A stretch of DNA of 54,038 nucleotides from contig JAHHGX010000027.1 of the NCBI GenBank assembly GCA_019359675.1, positions 1 to 54,038 on the forward strand. The letters are read 5' to 3'. A model generated the notes under the pieces. That model ran no database searches. It was not told where the DNA came from and saw only the letters and a list, made by a program, of their open reading frames with translations. Source of the DNA: Calothrix sp. FI2-JRJ7 (GTDB lineage Bacteria > Cyanobacteriota > Cyanobacteriia > Cyanobacteriales > Nostocaceae). This document shows positions 45,035 to 53,966 of this stretch, piece after piece (within the stretch, counting starts at the first letter, position 1; every line of letters begins with the position of its first letter). Both the position numbers and the translations under genes were made by a program.

Positions 45035-45379
45035 TTTCACGTTTCCTCAATTTATGAGCGTTGACTTTATTGACGTGGATTACAGAGGAAAGTTTCTAAA
45101 ATTTTTACAACCTATCTTATGGTATATATCTATTAAATATAGTTTCTAAAAAACGTTCATGTAACTATCAGTTTAAATATATTAAAATCAACTTTATATA
45201 GACGCAACTTATTAAGACGTAAGTTTTGTACAATTGTTCCAAAACTTCTCGCATAAGCTAGTGCCAGAAGGCAGAAGATACGAGGCAGAAGGCAGAAAAA
45301 AGATTCTTTACTTGATAAGCTTTGTAGCTTTTTCTAACTGGATAGTTATTTTAGCCATGCTGCACTAGTTTGCTAACTC
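45035..45379. other. gene-free stretch
   Basis: 345 bp. Near 45267-45298 the words CCAGAAGGCAGAAG and GGCAGAAGGCAGAA repeat directly. Otherwise AT-rich; the promoter of the 44342 gene should lie at its left end. Confidence 0.55.
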
Positions 45380-45784
45380 TTACTCAATTAGATAGCTGTG
45401 CCAACCAGTTTCACCGTCACTATTCTTTTGCGGTTGCAGCAGGCGCCATGTCTTGCCCTCTTTTTGTAACTGCATGTAAACTTCAAATGGCTTTTTGGGC
45501 TGTGTCAGTTCGCGCTCGCTCAGTTTTAACGATAAATCGTAAGTTCCTTTAACTATGTAAGCAGGTAAAGTGTTGATTGTTTTAGATTGTAGCTGTTTAA
45601 TTGCTAGATGCTTAACGTTAAATCCTTTCACATCTAAATCTAGCTGTTTACTAAGCTGCTGCTGAGTTTGCTCTAGTTGAACTGCAATGGCTTTTTTGAC
45701 CAACCCGTTTGTCGGTGTCAGTGGGTTACTGTTACATCCGCTTAGTAACACTACCATCACAGCTATTACAATTAACCGAACCAT
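45380..45784 (-). CDS. small lipoprotein of unknown function
   Basis: 134 residues with signal peptide and lipobox LLSGC (Cys17). The mature part has LVKKAIAVQLEQTQQQLSKQLDLDVKGFNVKHLAIK followed by a beta-rich half (AYIVKGTYDLSLKLSERELTQ, WRLLQPQ). No known domain is recognised; similar short lipoproteins occur in cyanobacteria. Monocistronic, just downstream on the opposite side of tRNA-Arg(TCT). Confidence 0.75.
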   Translation of the reverse strand: MVRLIVIAVMVVLLSGCNSNPLTPTNGLVKKAIAVQLEQTQQQLSKQLDLDVKGFNVKHLAIKQLQSKTINTLPAYIVKGTYDLSLKLSERELTQPKKPFEVYMQLQKEGKTWRLLQPQKNSDGETGWHSYLIE

Positions 45785-45880
45785 TAGTACTGCTCCTTTT
45801 TTAAGACTTACATCTTAATAATAAGGGACAAAAATATAGAGGCACCTGCCTGAATGGTTTGCTTTAAAATTGTTGTCAAA

Positions 45881-45954
45881 CGAGCGTGGCAGGACTCGAA
45901 CCTGCGGCAGACGGATTAGAAATCCGTTACTCTATCCAGCTGAGTTACACGCCC
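45881..45954 (-). tRNA. tRNA-Arg (anticodon TCT)
   Basis: Minus strand: acceptor GGGCGTG/CACGCTC with one G-T, D arm ACTC/GAGT, anticodon stem ACGGA/TCCGT with loop TTTCTAA giving TCT, T arm GCAGG-TTCGAGT-CCTGC, discriminator G. Reads AGA codons. CCA is not encoded. Confidence 0.95.
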
Positions 45955-46245
45955 AGTCTACAATACAAGGATTTTACATCAATTTTTTAAAAAAAGCAAT
46001 AGGATATTGTAAATTTTAGTCAAGACTAAAATCTAGGTGTAAAATATATTGTTACTTATATAATCACAGGATAGCATTGATGAGGCGCCGGGTGGATAGT
46101 CAGGTTGAATAAAAGTAAAATTGTGCTAACTTGTATCCAGTATATTGATATACAAGATACAAAGTAAACGCAATTGACTTTCAAAGTCAGTGTGCTGTTT
46201 ATAAAAAATAACAATGCCCCTGTCAGGAGTAGTGAAGCGTTTGTC

Positions 46246-46905
46246 ATGTTCATTTTAAAGCGGCAGGATGTTGAAATATCAACCATTCAGCACCCAAAGC
46301 GGGACCAGCAGGTGCCCATTCTTTATTATCAGGGGCAAACTTTTCGGTTGATAAGTGTATTTAGAGCAAATCAAGAAGAAGAAGCCAAGGCATTATGGCG
46401 TGAGTTGACGGATAATCGAGGTAAAGCTTGTATTCTTCTCGAAGAACCAGACCGTTACAGCGTTTGGGGAAAAGTCCGTCTTGAGCAATTAGGTGCAGAA
46501 ACTGAAGATTCGATAAAGACAACGACTTTGCTTGTAGCTAGTATTTTATTACTACAGTCGATACATATTGATATTGAAGAATTTCTAGGCGCCCGACAAG
46601 CCGTATTATTTGAAAAGGATATGGCAGAAGTGTGTAGACAAAAGCAATATCCCCAAGCATCTTCACCTGAGTCATTTAAATATTTGTTAAACGTCAACCC
46701 ATTACAGGCAGCTCAATTGCCAACCTGGCAGGAAAATCATGTAGTCACGTTTTTACAAGAACTGCATCGGTTGGGTAAAGTTTATTTTGGAAACACAAAC
46801 TTTGCTCATCCTGTTGTTGATAAATTACAAGAGATGTCAGAAAGTGACCGTTCGTTTTTTATAAGTTGGCTCAATCAATCGCCTGTGAATAAAATTTGGC
46901 ATTAG
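46246..46905 (+). CDS. conserved hypothetical protein
   Basis: 219 residues from ATG 46246 (MFILKRQDVEIS), preferred because the upstream extension to 46174 looks non-coding. It is soluble. YYQGQTFRLISVFRANQEEEAKALWRELTDNRGKACILLEEPDRYSVWGKV forms a compact alpha/beta start, with a helical C-terminus (SDRSFFISWLNQS). No domain known to me. It begins 131 bp before the next gene on the same strand. Confidence 0.7.
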   Translation: MFILKRQDVEISTIQHPKRDQQVPILYYQGQTFRLISVFRANQEEEAKALWRELTDNRGKACILLEEPDRYSVWGKVRLEQLGAETEDSIKTTTLLVASILLLQSIHIDIEEFLGARQAVLFEKDMAEVCRQKQYPQASSPESFKYLLNVNPLQAAQLPTWQENHVVTFLQELHRLGKVYFGNTNFAHPVVDKLQEMSESDRSFFISWLNQSPVNKIWH

Positions 46906-47036
46906 TGTTTAGTAGTTTTACTTAGGCTTAAGTTTGGGTAAAGCGAGTATATTGTGGGTTTAAGCGGTTTGAACTGCAAGCTGTCAATCAAACTGAGTCA
47001 AAAAAACTACAACACCCATAGCAAAAATAAATTAGT

Positions 47037-47915
47037 ATGAGTAACACTTATAAGAATTCGTATCCATCTACGCTGTTTTCAACCCAGAATATCGTATTAG
47101 CTAGTCTAGGTTGGGGTGTGCTGACGCTTTTGTACTTTCTGTTATTTAGCGCTGAGGTTCCTTCTAGTGACGGGAGTTTAAAGCGCGCGGATTGGTACAT
47201 ACTTGGTACAAATATTTTTGAAGCAGTGGCTTATCTTGGTGCAGGTGTTCTATGCTTAAGAAATTGGCGCAGCCAAGCTTTGGTAAGCAACCGCAATGTT
47301 TGGCTGTTGATGGGCATAGGTATGCTTTCTTATTTTTTAGGAGGAGTATTCTTTGGCTACACAGAAATTGTTTTAAAGCAAGAGCCATTCCCTTCAATTG
47401 GCGATGTGTTTTTCGTGATTACCTATATAGTTGTGGGTTCCGCAATGATTTTAGCAGTGGCTTCGAGACGAATTAAACTAGAGTCTTGGCAGTGGATTAT
47501 TATGGCGATGATTGCTATATGTGGTAGTGCGCTTGCATGGTTAATATCGAATCAACCAGTGGGTGTAGAAAAAGACAAGGTTGAAGAGTGGGCAGTTCAA
47601 ATTGCTCCACTATTAAACTGGTTTTATGTGATTAGTGACGTGTTGTTATTAATCATTGCTACTGCTTTACTGCTAGCATTTTGGGGTGGGCGTGTTTCTT
47701 TATCTTGGCGAATGATTGCAGCCGCAGCATTTTCGCTATATATCGCAGATATGTGGCAAAAATACGCTACTACGTGGATACAAAATTATCAAAGTGGAGG
47801 GATACTAGAAGTGTTCTATGTATGGAGTGGAGTGTTATTTGGTATGGGTGCTGTCTTAGAATATGACGCATCTCTCAATCGTTCGCGGCGCGAACGTTCA
47901 AAAAAACGAGCCTAG
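47037..47915 (+). CDS. eight-helix membrane protein
   Basis: 292 residues. Hydrophobic segments lie near 18-38, 62-78, 92-110, 124-144, 154-170, 193-213, 222-242 and 258-275. The architecture resembles the N-terminal sensor of some bacterial signalling proteins but no output domain follows. The tail is very basic (RSRRERSKKRA). The HTH-protein gene begins two bases after its stop, so they are coupled. A membrane partner of that regulator is an inference. Confidence 0.75.
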   Translation: MSNTYKNSYPSTLFSTQNIVLASLGWGVLTLLYFLLFSAEVPSSDGSLKRADWYILGTNIFEAVAYLGAGVLCLRNWRSQALVSNRNVWLLMGIGMLSYFLGGVFFGYTEIVLKQEPFPSIGDVFFVITYIVVGSAMILAVASRRIKLESWQWIIMAMIAICGSALAWLISNQPVGVEKDKVEEWAVQIAPLLNWFYVISDVLLLIIATALLLAFWGGRVSLSWRMIAAAAFSLYIADMWQKYATTWIQNYQSGGILEVFYVWSGVLFGMGAVLEYDASLNRSRRERSKKRA

Positions 47916-47917
47916 AT

Positions 47918-48964
47918 TTGGTATCTACCGTGAGAAAACTAACAGAGTCAGACAAACAAGAGATACTTAAGTGCTATCGCGAAAGTGCTGAAACAACTTC
48001 AACCTTAGCGGAGAAGTACGACGTTAGCAACTCAACAATTAGTCGTTTGCTAAAAAGTACTTTACCCGAAGATGAGTATGAGTATCTTGTTTCGCTTAAG
48101 CGAGCAGCGCGTACACCAGAAGGAAGAGCTACGGTAAGTTACGAAAATATCCCAGAGTTTAACTCACAACTTGTAATTTCCGAACCTGTTGTAGAAGTTG
48201 AAAAACCAGCAACTCCTCGCAAAACGAAACTGCCTCCAGTAGCACTAAAAGAACCACAACCAGAGGTTCCGATGCCAACAGAAGCAATTGAAGGCGAAGT
48301 TGGGGTTCGCAGGGTACGTAAAAAACGCTCTTCCGCAGAACAAGAGGCGCCAATGCCAGTTCGACCTGTTGCAAAACAGTTAGAACTGCTGGAAACAAAA
48401 TCATCTAATGTGCCTTCTTATGAAAATTCCCAATATCAGGAGGATATTCCAGAGGATATACGTGCTGATACAACAGCGATGCAGTTAGAGGCAACGCAAA
48501 ACACTTTTGCTGAGATGTTTGGCGAGGAACTGCTCGATGACCAGGGGGACGACTTAGATGACTTGGACGACCTCGATGATGAAGACGATGACGACGATGA
48601 AGAATGGGAGGCGCCTCGACCATTAGTAACTCGACGTGGTGATAGCTTAGTTAGAGTTTTACCTTTATCAGCAGCTAGTTTACCTAGAACCTGTTATCTC
48701 GTTATCGACCGCGCCGCCGAACTAATCACACGTCCATTGCGTGATTTTGGTGACTTAGGGCAAATACCTAACCCCGAAACCCAGCAGCGTACCTTACCCA
48801 TATTCGATAATCATAGAGTCGCTAAACGGTTTTCCACCAAACGCGACCGCGTGATTAAAGTTCCCGACAGCCGGATGTTGCACAAAGCACGCTATCAATT
48901 GCAAGCTAAAGGCATAACCCGCTTGTTAATCGACGGTCAGGTTTATTCATTATCCTCTGTGTAG
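47918..48964 (+). CDS. HTH-domain protein with long acidic linker
   Basis: 348 residues. The N-terminal 60 residues carry a transposase-8-like helix-turn-helix (DKQEILKCYRESAETTSTLAEKYDVSNSTISRLLK). A disordered Pro/Glu/Lys-rich region and a run of Asp/Glu near 207-228 (DDLDDLDDLDDEDDDDDEE) follow. The last 110 residues (RTCYLVIDRAAELITRPLRDFGDL ... VPDSRMLHKARYQLQAKGITRLLIDGQVYSL) are a conserved cyanobacterial module. TTG 47918 lies two bases after the previous stop; GTG 47930 is an alternative. Not a transposase despite the HTH; regulator is inferred. Confidence 0.7.
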   Translation: MVSTVRKLTESDKQEILKCYRESAETTSTLAEKYDVSNSTISRLLKSTLPEDEYEYLVSLKRAARTPEGRATVSYENIPEFNSQLVISEPVVEVEKPATPRKTKLPPVALKEPQPEVPMPTEAIEGEVGVRRVRKKRSSAEQEAPMPVRPVAKQLELLETKSSNVPSYENSQYQEDIPEDIRADTTAMQLEATQNTFAEMFGEELLDDQGDDLDDLDDLDDEDDDDDEEWEAPRPLVTRRGDSLVRVLPLSAASLPRTCYLVIDRAAELITRPLRDFGDLGQIPNPETQQRTLPIFDNHRVAKRFSTKRDRVIKVPDSRMLHKARYQLQAKGITRLLIDGQVYSLSSV

Positions 48965-49039
48965 TTATTAATCATTAGTCAGTAGTCACCTTAAAGATGG
49001 ACTATGAACAATGAACTACATTATTAAGCAGGGCGCCTT

Positions 49040-49070
49040 GAGGGTTGACAGCTAGTTAACCCTCATTGTT
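49040..49070 (+). terminator. intrinsic terminator of the membrane-protein/HTH pair
   Basis: GAGGGTT (49040-49046) and AACCCTC (49058-49064) form a 7-bp stem followed by ATTGTTTGTTT. It lies 76 bp after the HTH-gene stop. Confidence 0.7.
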
Positions 49071-49110
49071 TGTTTACTGATATAAAAAACTATAAATTTT
49101 ATACTTTTAT

Positions 49111-49428
49111 ATGGAATACTGCGTAGTAATGGTGACAGCGAGTTCGCAGCTAGAAGCAGAAACCATAGCTAAAACCCTTGTAGAATCAAAGCTTGCCGCC
49201 TGCGTCAACATTTTTCCTATTCAATCAATTTATACTTGGCAAGATAAAGTTCACAATGAACCTGAATTTCAATTATTTATCAAAACCGACAGGCGCCTGT
49301 TTAACACCTTAGAAACTAAAATTCGTGAGCTACACTCCTACGAAGTACCAGAAATTATCGCCCTCCCCATTATTGCAGGTTCACAACCCTATTTAAACTG
49401 GATTTCTGAAAACACCAATAACCTGTAG
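49111..49428 (+). CDS. cutA: CutA divalent-cation tolerance protein
   Basis: 105 residues. Trimeric ferredoxin-like fold. VMVTASSQLEAETIAKTLVESKLAACVNIFP is the family signature, followed by IQSIYTWQDKVHNEPEFQLFIKT and HSYEVPEIIALPI. Linked to copper and other divalent-metal tolerance, mechanism unsettled. Single gene, preceded by a terminator and followed by two hairpins. Confidence 0.95.
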   Translation: MEYCVVMVTASSQLEAETIAKTLVESKLAACVNIFPIQSIYTWQDKVHNEPEFQLFIKTDRRLFNTLETKIRELHSYEVPEIIALPIIAGSQPYLNWISENTNNL

Positions 49429-49476
49429 TACAGGCCTTCTTCGTCTGTGGAATGATAAAAGCTAACGTTCATACCC

Positions 49477-49529
49477 GCATGGGAATGTAAGTTCCCATGC
49501 TAATAGCCTAAGTCCTCTATAAGAGGACT
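49477..49529. repeat. two consecutive perfect hairpins after cutA
   Basis: GCATGGGAA-TGTAAG-TTCCCATGC (49477-49500) is followed ten bases later by AGTCCTCT-ATA-AGAGGACT (49511-49529). They could form a composite terminator or small RNA between the convergent genes. Confidence 0.55.
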
Positions 49530-49574
49530 AAGACTGAATGTTACTTTTAATACTTATTGTCAAATAATGATGCT

Positions 49575-49623
49575 AATTTTCCTAGAGGATATCTTTTTAT
49601 GCAATTTATCCTCTAGGAATTTT
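49575..49623. repeat. TCCTAGAGGATA inverted-repeat element, second copy
   Basis: TTTTCCTAGAGGATA and TATCCTCTAGGAATTTT flank a spacer of about 15 bases different from that at 20115-20163. The arms are identical between copies, the spacer is not. Confidence 0.65.
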
Positions 49624-49651
49624 GGCGCCTGGTGGAAATAAATCTTATTTA

Positions 49652-50608
49652 TTATTTAATTTTAGTAAATCGATTTGCTAAATCAATAATGTCGTCTTTG
49701 CGTGCAATTAGTTCTATCCAGTCTTGAGGTATATTATCAAAACCATAGTAAATACCTGCCAGTCCACCTGTAACAGCTGCCGTAGTATCTGTGTCAAATC
49801 CTAAATTCACAGCTTTTAGTACAGCTTCGGCATAAGAAGAACTATTTAAAAGGCACCATAGTGATGCTTCAAGTGTATCAATTACATATCCATCTGAACT
49901 TATTTTCTCTATTGGTAGTTTATCAATGGCGCCATCAAAGACTCGTTCAAAATGCTGCATCTCCATATTATATTCAGATGTACTATAAATATCTTTAACG
50001 TCTTTTATGCCTTTTAGGTAAGCTGCGTGTTTGTCGGCGCCTTTTAGCAAAGCAACAGCAATACTAATATATATACCGCACGCTATTTGTGACCTTGCAT
50101 GAGCGTGAGTGATACAAGAGACTTGATGTACCCGTTTGATTAATTCAGAAAATTCTAATTCTCTATATAAATAAGCCATTGGCAAAATTCGCATCAGTGA
50201 ACCATTACCATTACTGTTCTCAGTTTTTCCACCTGCGTCTACGGGTGAGGCACCTTGTTTCCAATTTACAATAGCCAAAAACGTAGTATTACCAACGTCA
50301 AACACTTCACCCCTAGCAGTCCAGTAACTTTCGTGATACCACAGCCAAAACGACTTTGCTATAGCATCGAGTGAAAAACCATTACATAAACTTTCTGCCA
50401 AACAAAAAGTCAGGGAACTATCATCAGACCAAGTGCCAGGTGGTTGATCCCATGTTCCGTAACCCTGCATTGAAGTTACTAGTGATGCTGCTCTCTCTGC
50501 GCGACTGGTAAATTCTACAGGCACTCCTAAAGCATCACCGACACAAACACCCATTAAACCAGATAACACTTGATTGTTTGACATAATAGTTCTTTGGATA
50601 CTCACCAT
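49652..50608 (-). CDS. ADP-ribosylglycohydrolase family protein (DraG-like)
   Basis: 318 residues. Removes ADP-ribose from proteins or related substrates using two metal ions. Metal motifs: GDALGVP near 24-30, DDSSLT, and C-terminal FDTDTTAAVTGGLAG. The AHARSQIACGIY segment matches the family's H-A-H region. ATG 50608 is the longest start; MSNNQVLSG at 50584 is a likely alternative. No nitrogenase or DraT gene is nearby, so a nitrogenase role is not supported. Confidence 0.88.
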   Translation of the reverse strand: MVSIQRTIMSNNQVLSGLMGVCVGDALGVPVEFTSRAERAASLVTSMQGYGTWDQPPGTWSDDSSLTFCLAESLCNGFSLDAIAKSFWLWYHESYWTARGEVFDVGNTTFLAIVNWKQGASPVDAGGKTENSNGNGSLMRILPMAYLYRELEFSELIKRVHQVSCITHAHARSQIACGIYISIAVALLKGADKHAAYLKGIKDVKDIYSTSEYNMEMQHFERVFDGAIDKLPIEKISSDGYVIDTLEASLWCLLNSSSYAEAVLKAVNLGFDTDTTAAVTGGLAGIYYGFDNIPQDWIELIARKDDIIDLANRFTKIK

Positions 50609-50864
50609 AACAATAATGGTCGTATCATTTATAACTTATTTGTTCCCGAAAGTGTGACAGATTTAAAAGTGTCATCTAAAACATATAATTCTCCTGTATT
50701 TTCGCTAGAAGTCTGTAAACATAATGCTCTTGAAGTTTTATTTAGTGATAAATATGATTTTAAATAGCAACATTGACTTAAGAAAAGCCGAAAAGTCACT
50801 GGAACCTTTTAGTATTTTTTTCGACTTTAAATATAAAGCGATACTTACAAATTAGGTTAAAAAT

Positions 50865-51398
50865 ATGAAAGGTGTGATGAAGTCTTTTGTGACAATTTCT
50901 GCATTATCCGCTTTAGCAATTGCTCCAATTTTTATGTCTGCTGGTTCTGCAAGTGCGGCGCCTAAAAAAGGTACTGATGCAGCCTATATAGGTGCTGGTG
51001 TTGCTGCTGGCGTTACTAACGGTGGTCAAAGTGGAGATGCAGCAACTTTTGGTGGAAATATTACTGGTCGTGTACCTTTAGGCGGTTCTGTATCTGCACG
51101 TGGTCAAATCAACTTTAGTAACGAAACAAGCGCAATTATCCCCCACTTGACTGTAGACGTACCTATCGCAAAAGGTACTAACCTCTATGTTGGTGGTGGT
51201 TATCAATTTGTTGAAGAAAACGGCAAACCAACTCCCAGTGGCAATAAAGATGGTATTGCTGTTGTAGCTGGTGTTGAATCTGAAGTAGCAAAAAATTTCC
51301 TTATCTATAGTAACGCTACTGTCGGTGTCAATGCTTATCAAAATAGTTCCGCTTCTGGTGTTAGCCTCAACGGAGGTATTGGCTGGCGCGTGAAGTAA
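50865..51398 (+). CDS. small secreted beta-barrel (predicted outer-membrane) protein
   Basis: 177 residues. Signal peptide ends AGSASA (about 31). The mature part alternates hydrophobic and polar residues in about eight strands (AAYIGAGVAAGV, FGGNITGRVPL, LTVDVPIAKGTNLYVGGGYQF, FLIYSNATVGVNAY) and ends in an aromatic-basic strand GIGWRVK. Resembles OmpX/OmpW-size barrels. ATG 50865 is preceded by AGGTTAAAAAT. Function unknown. Confidence 0.75.
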   Translation: MKGVMKSFVTISALSALAIAPIFMSAGSASAAPKKGTDAAYIGAGVAAGVTNGGQSGDAATFGGNITGRVPLGGSVSARGQINFSNETSAIIPHLTVDVPIAKGTNLYVGGGYQFVEENGKPTPSGNKDGIAVVAGVESEVAKNFLIYSNATVGVNAYQNSSASGVSLNGGIGWRVK

Positions 51399-51636
51399 AA
51401 ATTCAAGCGTCTTTACAATTGCTAATGGCTAATAGTCAATAACTCATAACAATTAAAGTGCTTGCTGTTATACCTTGAACTTAACTATTAGCAATTAGTT
51501 ACAAACAATTACAAACAACTAATAAGTATTATTGCCGGGTTTGTTTTAGTGTTACATCACTAGCGAAGTCGGCTTTTCAACGTGGTAGAATATAAATAAT
51601 TCAACTTAATCCCGACCGGATTACCGTACAACCGTA

Positions 51637-51670
51637 GCCGAATAGGTGCTAAATCTTACCATGTTTCGGC
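51637..51670 (+). promoter_or_regulatory. hairpin in the upstream leader of the sulfite reductase gene
   Basis: GCCGAA (51637-51642) pairs with TTCGGC (51665-51670), and AGGT with ACC inside it, 41 bp before ATG 51711. No SAM- or cobalamin-riboswitch consensus was recognised in 51399-51710. A cis-regulatory element responsive to sulfur status is possible but unproven. Confidence 0.3.
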
Positions 51671-51710
51671 GTGTAGTGATGAATGAATAAGAACACTTTA
51701 TTTTACAGAA

Positions 51711-53528
51711 ATGGTACAATCTGCTCCTCCTCCTGCCGTTGAAACCCGCAAACCTTCTAAAGTCGAAGGACTTAAAGAACGTAGTAATTTTTTACGTGAA
51801 CCAGTTGCTACTGAGTTACTTCAAGACACGAATCACTTTAGCGAAGACGCTATACAAATTCTGAAATTTCATGGTTCGTACCAGCAAGATAATCGTGATA
51901 ACCGCGCCAAAGGGCAAGAGAAAGATTATCAAATGATGTTGCGTACACGTAACCCAGGTGGTTTTGTGCCGCCAGAGTTATATTTGACTTTAGATAAACT
52001 GGCTGACGAATACGGTAATCATACAATACGTGCTACCACTCGCCAAGGGTTTCAGTTACATGGAATTTTAAAGAAAAATCTTAAGCCATCGATTGCTGCT
52101 ATAGTTCAAAGCATGGGTTCAACGTTAGGCGCCTGTGGAGATGTGAACCGTAACGTGATGGCGCCACCAGCACCTTTCAAAAATAGACGCGATTATCAGT
52201 ATGCTTGGGAGTATGCCGAAAATATAGCCCAGCTACTAACACCACAAACAGGAGCTTACTACGAAATTTGGCTAGATGGCGAAAAAGCCATTAGTGCTGA
52301 AGAAAACCCAGAAGTCGTAGCAGCACGTCAAAAGAATGGGACGGGTACAATTATTCATGACAACCCAGAACCTATCTATGGTACACACTACATGCCACGT
52401 AAGTTTAAAGTGAGCGTGACAGTACCAGGAGATAATTCAATTGATTTATATAGTCAAGATTTGACGTTGGTAGTCATTACCAATAAAAAAGGTGAACTCA
52501 AAGGGTTTAATGTATTTGCTGGTGGGGGTTTAGGAAGAACTCATAACAAAGAAGAAACCTTCGCACGTACCGCAGACCCAATTGGTTACGTACAAAAAGA
52601 AGACGTTTACGACTTGGTAAAAGCAATTGTTGCCACACAGCGCGATTATGGTGATAGAACCGACAGGCGCCATTCTCGATTAAAGTATTTAATAAACGAT
52701 TGGGGAGTTGAAAAGTTCCGCACGAAAGTCGAAGAGTACTTCGGTAAACCTGTCGAACCATTTAAGAAACTCATCAAGTTTAGATATCATGACTTTCTGG
52801 GTTGGCACGAACAAGGTGATGGTAAATTATTCTTGGGTGTTTCCATCGACAATGGACGTGTAAAAGACGAAGGTGACTTTAAGCTTAAAACAGCACTGCG
52901 CGAAATCGTCGAGAAGTATAACTTACCGATACATCTAACACCGCATCAAAACGCGCTGTTATGTAACATTGCACCTGAACACAAAGAAGAAATTGAAGCA
53001 ATTCTTAATCGTAATGGTGTAGTCACAGACTTAGAAAAAATTGACTCGCTAGAAAGATTCTCTATGGCATGTCCTGCTTTGCCCACTTGTGGTTTAGCAG
53101 TAACCGAGTCTGAGCGCGCAATACCATCATTTTTACAACGGATACGAGCATTACTCGATAAAGTCGGGTTGCCAAATGAACATTTCGTTACCAGAATGAC
53201 TGGGTGTCCGAACGGATGTGCGCGTCCTTATATGGCAGAACTAGGATTTGTGGGTAGTGCCCCCTTATCGTATCAAGTTTGGCTTGGTGGATGTCCCAAT
53301 CAAACTCGACTGGCACAACCGTACACCGAAAAAATGCATGTAGACGACTTAGAGACTTTCCTCGAACCGATTTTTGTATTGTTCAAAAAGTCGCGTAAGA
53401 AAAAAGAAAGTTTTGGTGATTTTTGTGCGCGTGTTGGTTTTGATGCTATTCGTTCCTTCAGCGAGACTTATCAACCTGGAGTTGAAGTAGCTGTTAATGG
53501 TAAAGACGGAAATGGTAAAAATAAATAA
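51711..53528 (+). CDS. sir: ferredoxin-dependent sulfite reductase
   Basis: 605 residues, six-electron reduction of sulfite to sulfide with ferredoxin. [13 protein letters not shown] near the start, [11 protein letters not shown] and TRQGFQLHG are substrate- and sirohaem-binding regions. The 4Fe-4S/sirohaem cysteines lie in [11 protein letters not shown] and [16 protein letters not shown]. The presence of PALPTCGLA and length over 600 favour sulfite rather than nitrite reductase. The C-terminal tail ([12 protein letters not shown]) is variable. It ends at a strong terminator and stands alone. Confidence 0.95.
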   Translation: MVQSAPPPAVETRKPSKVEGLKERSNFLREPVATELLQDTNHFSEDAIQILKFHGSYQQDNRDNRAKGQEKDYQMMLRTRNPGGFVPPELYLTLDKLADEYGNHTIRATTRQGFQLHGILKKNLKPSIAAIVQSMGSTLGACGDVNRNVMAPPAPFKNRRDYQYAWEYAENIAQLLTPQTGAYYEIWLDGEKAISAEENPEVVAARQKNGTGTIIHDNPEPIYGTHYMPRKFKVSVTVPGDNSIDLYSQDLTLVVITNKKGELKGFNVFAGGGLGRTHNKEETFARTADPIGYVQKEDVYDLVKAIVATQRDYGDRTDRRHSRLKYLINDWGVEKFRTKVEEYFGKPVEPFKKLIKFRYHDFLGWHEQGDGKLFLGVSIDNGRVKDEGDFKLKTALREIVEKYNLPIHLTPHQNALLCNIAPEHKEEIEAILNRNGVVTDLEKIDSLERFSMACPALPTCGLAVTESERAIPSFLQRIRALLDKVGLPNEHFVTRMTGCPNGCARPYMAELGFVGSAPLSYQVWLGGCPNQTRLAQPYTEKMHVDDLETFLEPIFVLFKKSRKKKESFGDFCARVGFDAIRSFSETYQPGVEVAVNGKDGNGKNK

Positions 53529-53604
53529 TTGTTTTCGTTACCTCATAATCTGTTTTTTACTAGCTGGTAAAAACATTTTTATACAATTAAAACGTTAATT
53601 AAAT

Positions 53605-53637
53605 AAAGACAGTGGACATTCTTACCACTGTCTTTTT
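53605..53637 (+). terminator. intrinsic terminator of sir
   Basis: AAAGACAGTGG (53605-53615) and CCACTGTCTTT (53625-53635) form an 11-bp perfect stem with a T-rich 3' side, 76 bp after the stop codon. Confidence 0.85.
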
Positions 53638-53834
53638 ACTAAGTTTAAATTTAGTAGTAAAACCATAAGTCAAAATAATAACACTTCAACAGAACAACTT
53701 AAAATGTGGCAGATTATTGATGAAAGTGATATAGCAATAAACTTTTTGAATGAAATTTAGACAATTAATTATCAATTCTTTGAATTCGTCCAAGTTCAAG
53801 GTAATTTCCCAAGGATGTTCGCGTAATTTGAAGG

Positions 53835-53966
53835 TTATAACCAGTTCTCTAATTTCATATTAGGGATATTTTCAAAATCTCTGATATTATTAGTTACTAT
53901 GATATCATCACGCTGAAGGGGTGACAAAGGCGCCTGAAAAGCTGTACTGGTAAAGTGTGTAACATT
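53835..53966 (-). pseudogene. 3' remnant of a VapC-type PIN-domain toxin gene
   Basis: The minus-strand frame encodes RDDIIVTNNIRDFENIP then MKLENW and stops at 53835. This is the C-terminal signature of PIN-domain VapC toxins. Upstream the frame hits a stop at 53967, no start precedes, and the catalytic N-terminus is absent. A complex palindrome lies directly upstream and may mark the break. Confidence 0.5.

Noticed and set aside
47918-48100. Transposase gene, because of the transposase-8-like HTH
   Set aside because: No catalytic DDE core follows; the rest is an acidic linker and a conserved cyanobacterial module coupled to an upstream gene.
49652-50608. Link of the DraG-like gene to nitrogenase regulation
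   Set aside because: No draT or nif gene is in the window, and the family is broad.
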